In this document: positions 56,747-64,000 of the stretch, piece after piece
Numbering within the stretch: position 1 is the first letter of the stretch
Layout of the letters: each line of letters opens with the position of its first letter
NCBI RefSeq assembly: GCF_900099835.1
Contig: NZ_FNKP01000002.1
Coordinates: forward strand, 992,001 to 1,056,000
DNA from: Paraburkholderia fungorum
GTDB taxonomy: Bacteria; Pseudomonadota; Gammaproteobacteria; Burkholderiales; Burkholderiaceae
Direction: 5' to 3'
Length of the DNA: 64,000 nucleotides
The notes under the pieces: model-generated
Databases searched by the model: none
The model's input: the letters and a program-made list of their open reading frames with translations, nothing else
What the model was told of the DNA's origin: nothing
Made by a program: the position numbers and the translations under genes

Positions 56747-57442
56747 TCAATAGCTCGCAAGGTTCGTTGGAGTAAAGATGGTTTCTGATTCCAGAGGTGA
56801 GTGGTATGGAACACCAAGCACACCTTCAAGCGTGAGTCGGGAGATGATTGCGCGGCTCCGTGGACCTAGCGCACCCGTATCTGGTGTACCCCAGTGGACA
56901 TAGCCTATTTCTTCAAGCAGCCGGCGCATTTGTTCGCGTTCTAACGATGTGATTGATTTTCGCCCATAGCGCAGCAGGGAACGCACGATCGAGAGACGAG
57001 GTTCTAGAGCAACGGATTCCGAGGTTATGATGCGATAGGTATAGCCGAAGGATTGAAGTTGAGATGCCAATAAAGACGTTAGTGCGGTTTCGTCCGTTGA
57101 AACTGCCTGGTCAGCGGTACACACGCGCCAAAGTTCGCGTCCCGACATAAGATCGACCTCTAAGCCCGGATAGTGCATTCTTGCTTGTCCGTTATAGATG
57201 AGCTTGATCGCCAGGGGATATTCTCTAAAGGATAGAACTCTAGGTTCCGCATCGAGCAGCCGGAATGCATTCAGCTCGCTGTTGTTTGCCCACTGGATCA
57301 TCCTTCCCATCTTCCACGACGGGTACTTCCCGGTTTGCGTTGCGTTGGATCGACTGACGATGGTTTTTGCCCGCAATTTGTCTCCCGCTGGTGGGACGAT
57401 GGCAACGATTCTGTCGCCGAAGCCGTGGATAGGAGTGTCCAT
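56747..57442 (-). CDS. tnsA: TnsA-like endonuclease with degraded active site
   Basis: A 231-residue TnsA-family protein by position and pattern: KMGRMIQWANNSELNAFRLLDAEPRVLSFREYP, then the nuclease-core segment ARMHYPGLEVDLMSGRELWRVC. In active TnsA this core reads PDF and ExK (V-E-V-K); here the Asp is Gly (PGL) and the Glu/Lys become Arg/Cys (WRVC), though the early Glu of NSEL remains. The C-terminal half contains the TnsC/TnsB-interacting winged helix (SLEREQMRRLLEEIGYVHWG). Start ATG 57442 has AAGGA five to six bases upstream. Confidence 0.8.
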   Translation of the reverse strand: MDTPIHGFGDRIVAIVPPAGDKLRAKTIVSRSNATQTGKYPSWKMGRMIQWANNSELNAFRLLDAEPRVLSFREYPLAIKLIYNGQARMHYPGLEVDLMSGRELWRVCTADQAVSTDETALTSLLASQLQSFGYTYRIITSESVALEPRLSIVRSLLRYGRKSITSLEREQMRRLLEEIGYVHWGTPDTGALGPRSRAIISRLTLEGVLGVPYHSPLESETIFTPTNLASY

Positions 57443-58158
57443 GTCGGTCCTTTTAAAGGAATGCGTCGAATCTGATATTGAGGCGACCAAGGGGGCGATT
57501 AAATCTGGAAAAATGCCAACGACTATGGCTAAGCTACCTAGTCGTCGTCTGCATGGCTTGCATTGCTCCTTTTACGCATCGTCAATTTTCCAGTTTTGCA
57601 GGTCGTAAGGCTGTCTTCTTCGTTTGCGCGATGAGCCGGCCAGTTCAACATCGATCACAAGAGCATCATTTACAGATAGACGAGCGAGACACCACGATTA
57701 AGCTGCCATAGGTAAAACGTTGCACCAGAGCTTTGGGCGCGGCATCGCGAAGCGCCGTAAAGCACGCAACAAACCGGGATTTTTTAAAAAAGACTATCTG
57801 CGTCGCAATGTAGCGACGTGGGCTATTTCGCGAGCAGGCAGCCCTAAATTGCGGGTGCGCGCTGCCAGTGAAGTCCCAAATTCGTTTGCGAATTTTCATT
57901 CAATATAAGTTGGAATCTCGATATTTGCAATTTATACTCGTTTTCGCTGTTTAAATACTTTTTGAATTATTTATAATTGTTGTGTTTGTTTTATCGTTTA
58001 TGATTTATTTATGTATAAAGGAATATCACTGTTGTATGGTTACAGGTAGTCTTTAAGAGGTACAGAATGCTCGCTCGTCGAAGCTTTGCGGGCGATCTAG
58101 ACGCCGGAAGGTGGTGATTCAACTGGTCCCATGCACATTTCTGTTCCGTCGATGCCAG

Positions 58159-58258
58159 CATCCTAAGCCGCGGTCCTGCTCATCCTGCAGCCCAGCTCCA
58201 ACAAGAGCTGGGCTGAGGCAGTCGCGTAGGGCCTTTTGCTGATCCTGCTCATCCTTAG
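58159..58258. repeat. Short direct repeats around a hairpin
   Basis: CATCCTNAGCC-like units occur three times (near 58159, 58181 and 58250), TCCTGCTCATCCT twice (58174-58186, 58243-58255), and AGCCCAGCTC (58189-58198) pairs perfectly with GAGCTGGGCT (58205-58214). The cluster resembles a binding or recombination site and has no known name to me. Confidence 0.4.
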
Positions 58259-59115
58259 CCGGAATTGCTAATGAAAGCGGCCCTCGCGAGCTTGGGTCGA
58301 AACATCACATCGTTATAGATGCACGCGGCGATCCGTTGGCAGTCGAGGTGCGGCACGACTCGATGGTATTCCAGCCTACTGTAACGAAACGGCGGCGGTG
58401 TCGAGTCTCAAAAGCCAGTCGTGTAAATGCCCGGAAGAGTCCCGCGCACATTTTGCTTCGGAGCGCTGCAGATATATGCCTCTCTATTGGATCGGCTGCA
58501 ATTCGCTAACGCAATGTCAGTTTTGACACGCGGAGGGTTCCCCTGTTTATACCCGGAAAATGTGAAACGCAATGCTGCTGGTCAGATAACTATTCTTATC
58601 GGATCATCGGCTTTTTCTCTCAAACTGGCTTCCTAGAAAACGCGTGAGCTCGGCGTAACGGAAAAGTGTCCGACTGCTCACGATCCGGTGCGCATGCACT
58701 CGCTTAACGGCAGATGTGGTCAACAGACTCTTGAACACATACCGCAAGCATCGAAATTTCGGCTTTTTATCGTGCAATACGCCAACGTGGGCGCTCGATT
58801 GCCGATCCAGAGGGCTCGCGACATTAGGCGCTTGATGCCTCAACGCTTGTAGTCGACTGCTGCCTAGGCTCGTCTAGTTGTTCTAGGTGGGTCTGTTGCC
58901 GATTCCGACTGAGAGGCACGTGTGAGTGAAAAAAAGTTGGGAGTGTTTACTGATGTATTGTTTGTGGAACGGGTGAAGATTGACGCGCAAGGGGCCGCAC
59001 GAACCTGTCCGATGACTTGCCTTGCGAGGGGGGCAAGGCGCTGGATTAGGCAAAAAATAGCCGCGTGCCGATGAAGGGCTTCACTGGCGCGACGATATCA
59101 ACAATAGAAAGCATT

Positions 59116-59177
59116 TTAGTTTAGCTGTTTTGGCTAGTTTAGCTGTACAGCTAAACTAGCCGAAACAGCTAAACTAA
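59116..59177. repeat. 62-bp near-perfect palindrome
   Basis: Arms 59116-59146 and 59147-59177 match at 30 of 31 positions around a central GTAC. Each arm contains two copies of TAGTTTAGCTGT, so a dimer-of-dimers or a cruciform could form. It lies in the gene-poor region beyond tnsA. Confidence 0.85.
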
Positions 59178-59665
59178 GGACGTGGTCAACCAGCAATGCT
59201 AGCTTGAGTCTGGTTGTGACGTTTGGAAGTGCCGCGTCCATGAATGAATATCAAGATCGGTTGTTGGTGAGGCGGATACTACTGAATACCTTAGTCGAGT
59301 AGGGACGCGCCAGACAGGCGATTCGCATCCGACGGTGCGCGGCCGCTACTCGCCGTTCGACTCCTTCGACCATGGCGGCGAACGCCACGCACTGCATGAA
59401 CGCTCGGGCCAATTTCTATGCGTTTGCTGACTGATTCCAGTGGTTGTGATGCGGCTGCTCGAGACAGCGCCTCCGGCACTACCGAAGACATCCTTTCATG
59501 AGTCTGTAGGACGCCAGGTAGAGGAACAGGATGACAAGGGGGCGGCCATTGAACGGATTTTCGAGCCGACGCACGGCCGCGTAAAACATTAACCGTGAAA
59601 TCCGGCCTTGACAAAACAATTGCCGAGACCCGATCCGGGTTGCCACCGCTTGTTTTCCGAACTGT

Positions 59666-60487
59666 TTAACCGTAGGAGCACGTACCGCTGCTTCTGGCAA
59701 CAAGGGACGACATCGCCGCAGGATGACCGTGACTCGCAGACGCAGTCATCAGCGACGCTCGCGAGTGTGGCTTTTCAATCAGCGCCATTGGATTAACCGG
59801 ACCATTGTTCATCCGCACTTCAAAGTGCAGATGCGGACCCGTGGCAGTACCGGTACTGCCAACGGCGCCAATCCGTTCGCCGCGGGTGTCCGGCGAGCCA
59901 ATTTTCAGGTCCGGAGCGAACGCTGACAGGTGACCGTAATAGGTCGCATAGCCATTCGCGTGCTGAATCATCACGTACTTCCCGATGGCAGGTTTTGTCC
60001 CTACGAATCCGATGATGCCGTTCGCTGCCGCGAACACCGGCGTTCCGGCCGGTGCGGCCAGATCGACGCCTGAATGACTATGCCGGGTGCCGCGAACCGG
60101 ATGCGTTCGCGGTCCAAACTCAGAGGTAATGCGGATATTGTGGAGCGGCAATCCGAACGACTTCACGCCGGTTCCATTGGAAGGGAGAAGGTGTTGGCAA
60201 CTGTTGTCGCGTGCGAAGTCTTTTGCAATCATTGCGCCACCGTTTTTCTGGCGAAGCGCCAGCGCGTGGAGTTGGGCTGGTGTGGCGGATCTGCTATCGC
60301 TGCTATGCATGACTGACGTGTCCCGAAGCACGCTGCCAGGTGCAGCGACAGCGGGTGCACTCGGAGCGAGCACGTAAGCGGCGACCATGCTGAGTGCAAG
60401 AGCGGTCACGCGCGTTGGGTGACATAGAACAGCCACGCGTTGAAAACGTGAACTGAATACGGTAGGTCGGCGGAAACTGAACCACAT
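59666..60487 (-). CDS. M23 family (LytM-type) peptidase
   Basis: A 273-residue exported peptidase. A signal sequence with hydrophobic segment (VTALALSMVAAYVLAPS) is followed by a helical linker and an M23 domain with zinc ligands in HSGVDLA and HLHFE, plus SEFGPRTHPVRG and HANGYATYYGHL. It would cleave peptidoglycan cross-links or activate amidases outside the cytoplasm. The start at 60487 is near an upstream stretch with no clear site. It is the first recognisable gene after the transposon region. Confidence 0.9.
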   Translation of the reverse strand: MWFSFRRPTVFSSRFQRVAVLCHPTRVTALALSMVAAYVLAPSAPAVAAPGSVLRDTSVMHSSDSRSATPAQLHALALRQKNGGAMIAKDFARDNSCQHLLPSNGTGVKSFGLPLHNIRITSEFGPRTHPVRGTRHSHSGVDLAAPAGTPVFAAANGIIGFVGTKPAIGKYVMIQHANGYATYYGHLSAFAPDLKIGSPDTRGERIGAVGSTGTATGPHLHFEVRMNNGPVNPMALIEKPHSRASLMTASASHGHPAAMSSLVARSSGTCSYG

Positions 60488-60916
60488 AAATTCTGCCCCT
60501 GAATCAAAGGAGGATGGAACGGGCAGAGCGATGGCACGCCGAAGCGGTCAGTGTCCTAGATCGATGCACACAACGGCCGCATAAGGTGCGATCTCGTGAT
60601 GCTGTTCAGCCCGGAAGAGTTGAATTCATATTAATGGGCAGACGTCGAATTACAAACAGGGCCAGTCCTGAACACAACGCATATTCATGGAACTTGTCCC
60701 ATTGGATAATAGGATCATCCTGATTTATTAAATGGTGTTGAGAGGTGAGTGGTGTCATGACGCTTGGATCGAAGTTATGGGTCAGACCGGAAGCATTGCT
60801 AACGATATGTATATGAAAAAAGCCGACCCTCCCGGGAAATCGAAAACCTGGATCGCATTCTTCAGGCATCCGAATTCATCGCATCACTGCGTACCGCGGG
60901 CTCCACAGGGTATGGT
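60488..60916. other. Divergent leader region
   Basis: This 429-base region separates the divergent M23 peptidase and kinase genes. The kinase frame stays open back to a TAA at 60800-60802 and reads SREIENLDRILQASEFIA, so part of an N-terminal sensor may lie here without a proper start codon. Nothing else is clear. Confidence 0.5.
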
Positions 60917-63867
60917 TTGCCCACAATCTCCTACCTGTATAACCCTGAACGATCTCTGCTCGTGCTGTCGACTTTGCCGGCAATCGACCCCACGCGTCTG
61001 AGGGCAATGCTTGCAGACCGCGACGCATTGACGGCAAGCCTGGTGACCAGCGTCGATCGTTCGATAAACACGCTGGCATCCCAGTCCTCCACGAAAGAAT
61101 GCGACCACAGGACGGTCAACTGGCTTGCACCTTACGATAGCCCTATCACTGGCGAGCGCGCTGTTCGGGAGGTGTTCCAACTGTTCGACGCCGATTGCAG
61201 GTTGATTGGAGTGAGGGTCGTGGAATTCGCGGTATCGGGGTTTCCTGTGGCCGTGATAAAGCTGGCAATGCCTGCGCCACTTTTTGCTAACACGCTTGGC
61301 GTGATTTCGGCGGATGGACAGGTCATCGCACACACGGGCCTGGGGGTGACGCGTCCAAACCTGCTTGCCGACGTCATCGCGCAAGGCGTGCGTCGATCGA
61401 TCGAAGACGGTTTGTTGATATTCGATGACAAGTTGGGGAGTACCGGCTGGAGGCTGGTCTACGCGGTGCCATGGCGCGAAGTCGCGGTGGGTGTGTGGCC
61501 TCTGGTTGTTACCACGATCGCGACCACGGCGTTCGTGATTGGCATGACATGGTTCCTGCTGCTGTTGTTCAACCGGCGTGTGTTTGTGCCGGTACTCGAG
61601 CGCTCGCAGCGCGTGTTCGACAGCGAGCGATTGAATCGCACAGTGATCCGGACCACATCTGTCGGGTTAGGGCTGATCGCGAGAAAGTCGGGCGATCTGC
61701 TGCTGGACAGCCCGGTGTGGACGGACATGGCGACACGGGTTTCGCTGGATGGCTCATCTCTGGCTGCCGAGTTGCTGTGGCGCTATCCCGGCAGCACCGC
61801 TGGACGTGCACACCCGGAAACCGCTTACGGAGCGGTAACCCAGCAGGACGTGCGACTGGTGACAGCAGAGGGCGAGTCGATCAGCCTCGCGGTGAGCTTT
61901 GCGCCGGGGCGCTATCAGGGCGAAGACGTGCTGGTGACCGCCTTCGTGGATGTGACCGCGAAGGCGCGGCTCGAACAGCAGTTGCGCCAGGCGAAGCAGG
62001 CGGCCGATCAGGCGAATGCGGCGAAGTCGATGTTCGTCGCGACGATGAGCCACGAAATCCGCACGCCGCTGAACGCAATTCTGGGCAATCTGGAACTGCT
62101 TGCGCATTCGCGGCTTGACGCAGTGCAACAGGCGCGGCTGGATACGGTGCGCAACTCGTCGGATGGACTGCTGGCGGTGATCCGCGATGTGCTGGATTTC
62201 TCGAAGATCGAAGCGGGCGAGATCGTGCTGGAGCGCATCGGCTTCGATGCCGCCGAAGTGGCGTCGGCCGCCCTGATGGCGTTCGCGCCGGTCGCGCGTG
62301 CCAAGGACGTGAGCGTGTACGCGGAGTTCGGCGCCTCGTACAGCGTACCGATGACGGGTGATCCGACGCGGCTCAGGCAGATCCTGAACAACCTCCTGTC
62401 GAATGCGATCAAGTTCACATTGCGCGGCAGCGTGACGTTGCGGGTGGCGACGGACATCGCAGATGGTGCGCGCATGTTGCGGGTGGAGGTCGAGGACACG
62501 GGCATCGGCATGACGGAGGCGCAGCAGGCGACGGTGTTCCAGGCGTTTGCGCAGGCGGACGCGTCGATCAACCGTCGCTATGGCGGCACTGGCCTCGGGC
62601 TGGCGCTTTGCGGGCGGCTGGTGGGCGCGATGGGCGGCACGATCGGCGTGCAGAGCGAACCGGAGCGCGGTAGCCGTTTCACGGTGCATCTGCCGTTGGG
62701 GCTGGCCCAGGATGCGGCAGGCAACGAAACTGACGCGGTACAGCAGGCATTTGCTGGCGAGCCGGTGACGCTGCTCGCGTCGGACCGGGGCTGGCTGCAC
62801 AGCATGACGCCGCTGCTCGAAGGCTGGGGGTTGACTGTCAGCGGACACCTCGACCCGTCTCACATCACCGGAGAAGAACTGGAAGCCGCCAGCGTGCTGA
62901 TGTTATGCGGCGATCACGACCAGTGGCCAGCGGAAGACGAGAACCGGCTGATGGAGCAGATCTCGAGGGTGATCGCCTGCAGTCCGGACGGGCCGCTGCA
63001 TCCGGTGCGACAGGGCCGTATCGTCAGCCTGTCGTGCTACACGCCGGGCGGACTGCGCGCGGCGTTCCGGCACGTGCTGCATGGGGTGCCGCTGCCCGCG
63101 GCGCCACTCGAAACTGCAGCGACGGAGGCGCCGCAGATGGCGCGCCGGATGAAAGTGCTGGTAGCCGAAGACAACGAGGTGAACCGTCAACTGTTCGCCG
63201 AGCAGCTGGCGATGCTGCAATGCGACGGCCATGTGACGGCCAGCGGACAGGAGGCATTGCAGGCGCTGTCGGCGCAGACCTTCGACGTGCTGCTGACCGA
63301 TCTGAACATGCCGGGCATGAATGGCTACGAGCTGACGCAGGCGGTGCGGCAACGCTGGCCGGAACTGCCGGTGATCGCGGTGACCGCCGGCGTCACGCAG
63401 ACAGAGCTGGCCCGTTGCAGGGAAGCGGGCATGACGGCAAGCGCGACCAAACCGATGTCATTGGGAGGCTTATACGACGTGCTGACGGCTGTGGAATCCG
63501 TTGACGCGGCGAAAGCGAGCGAATTACACGCGCCTGTCAGGCCGGATGAGGCCGATGCGCAGCTGCTGACGGGCGTGCAGGGCTATCGGATGGCGCCTGG
63601 GAAACCTTCATGCGCACATGCGACGAAACGCTTGATGCGCTTCGCGTCGCACGTGCCGCCGGAGACTTGTCGCGGCTATCGCAGGAATTGCATTCGCTCA
63701 AAGGAGCGTTGGCTGTATTCGGATACCGGGACATCGTTGCAGAATGCGATGCGATTGAGCGAATGATCGAAACGCAAGGCTATGCCGCGGTCAGCGGGGC
63801 GCTCGATGCGCTGCTGCACAATCCAGGTTGGCTTGACCGAGGTGGCCAATCTAACCTTCGCGTCTGA
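60917..63867 (+). pseudogene. RcsC-like hybrid histidine kinase, frameshifted
   Basis: The main frame (to 63766, 949 residues from a TTG at 60917) encodes a periplasmic sensor, one transmembrane helix (about residues 190-215), HisKA with MSHEIRTPLNAILGNLELL, HATPase motifs NNLLSNAIKFT and GGTGLGLALCGRLVG, an RcsC-like pseudo-receiver and a receiver (LLTDLNMPGMNG). The Hpt domain, with HSLKGALAVFG, lies in another frame that enters at about 63590 and ends at 63867; the main frame instead ends in unrelated residues. The N-terminus also lacks a first transmembrane helix and a good start. It is therefore probably broken at both ends, unless sequencing error or frameshifting explains it. Confidence 0.75.
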
Positions 63868-63880
63868 TGCCGTGCATCGT

Positions 63881-64000
63881 TTAGCGATTGAGTCGCCGGA
63901 TTAGCGGCCCGAGCGTGGTGGCCTGAATCAGCAAGCTGAAAACGACGACCAGGTAAGTTACGCCCACAAGCATCTCCCTGCCGTGAAATGTCGGCAGAGA
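63881..64000 (-). CDS. Cation:proton antiporter, C-terminal end
   Basis: On the minus strand the last 39 residues of a membrane protein run off the window: LVGVTYLVVVFSLLIQATTLGPLIRRLNR before TAA. This matches the end of CPA1-type Na+/H+ antiporters, whose last transmembrane helix has the LVQGxTLGPLxRR pattern. The rest lies outside the window. It is convergent with the broken kinase. Confidence 0.75.
   Translation of the reverse strand, partial: SLPTFHGREMLVGVTYLVVVFSLLIQATTLGPLIRRLNR

Larger units (their letters stand above)
57443..59665. other. Gene-poor flank of the transposon, about 2.2 kb
   Basis: No credible gene is found upstream of tnsA up to the M23 peptidase. The stretch is mixed: an AT-rich patch at 57890-58060 (with AAATTCG-TTTG-CGAATTT at 57878-57895), a repeat cluster at 58159-58257, and a 62-bp palindrome at 59116-59177. 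Short frames (for example at 57666-57899, 58427-58636, 58604-58843 and 59291-59614) have no support. It may contain the other transposon end plus decayed cargo. Confidence 0.6.

Noticed and set aside
57666..57899. 77-residue reverse frame upstream of tnsA (MKIRKRIWDFTG...)
   Set aside because: No recognisable family, no ribosome-binding site and it lies across an AT-rich hairpin; could be chance.
58427..58843. Short frames in the gene-poor region
   Set aside because: Each is below 80 residues, has no family match and no supporting start signal.

Overview
The window looks like chromosomal DNA of a Burkholderiaceae bacterium, most likely Paraburkholderia. Most of it is GC-rich, with long shadow reading frames on both strands. 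It carries an OmpC-type Burkholderia porin, BetR, MocR, LysR and TetR regulators, and a long inverted repeat built on CTTTCTTTGC/GCAAAGAAAG of a type I remember from this group. No rRNA, tRNA or CRISPR array was recognised.

Layout. 1-3.7 kb: a TRAP transporter (end of dctP, dctQ, dctM) followed by a porin. 4.0-6.8 kb: a tautomerase and class II aldolase pair, a urea-transporter-like protein and a glycolipid-binding protein. 6.8-11.3 kb: a minus-strand catabolic operon (Baeyer-Villiger-type monooxygenase, SDR, PF10118 metal-dependent hydrolase, alpha/beta hydrolase) with a palindrome ahead of it. 11.4-24.1 kb: single genes including orphan solute-binding proteins, MerR, RpiR, a divergent MocR/EamA pair and a divergent TetR/DHA2 exporter pair. 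24.6-29.4 kb: a stand-alone receiver, a Zur-type Fur protein, a GST, a NERD-helicase and a phosphoribosyltransferase-HAD fusion. 29.5-33.1 kb: a signalling module of a cysteine-free SUOX-fold secreted protein, a hybrid histidine kinase and a convergent BetR-receiver protein. 33.5-35.2 kb: hipBA with five evenly spaced operators. 35.4-51.1 kb: housekeeping and accessory metabolism (FAD oxidoreductase, zwf, nucleoside hydrolase lipoprotein, LysR, zinc ADH with divergent AraC, diguanylate cyclase, D-2-hydroxyacid dehydrogenase, beta-propeller, sterol desaturase) plus a 630-bp inverted-repeat element.

51.1-59.7 kb is visibly lower in GC and is an inserted Tn7-like element. A minus-strand tnsA-tnsB-tnsC-tniQ operon is tightly coupled; the DDE transposase and AAA+ ATPase look intact, but TnsA has lost most of its nuclease residues. 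No cargo gene is recognisable, and about 2.2 kb beyond tnsA is gene-poor with a 62-bp near-perfect palindrome. 59.7-64.0 kb holds an M23 peptidase, an RcsC-like hybrid kinase broken by a frameshift before its Hpt domain, and the end of a cation/proton antiporter.

The strongest items for follow-up are the hipBA operator array, the TnsA-degenerate Tn7-like element, the SUOX-fold/hybrid-kinase/BetR module and the 62-bp palindrome.
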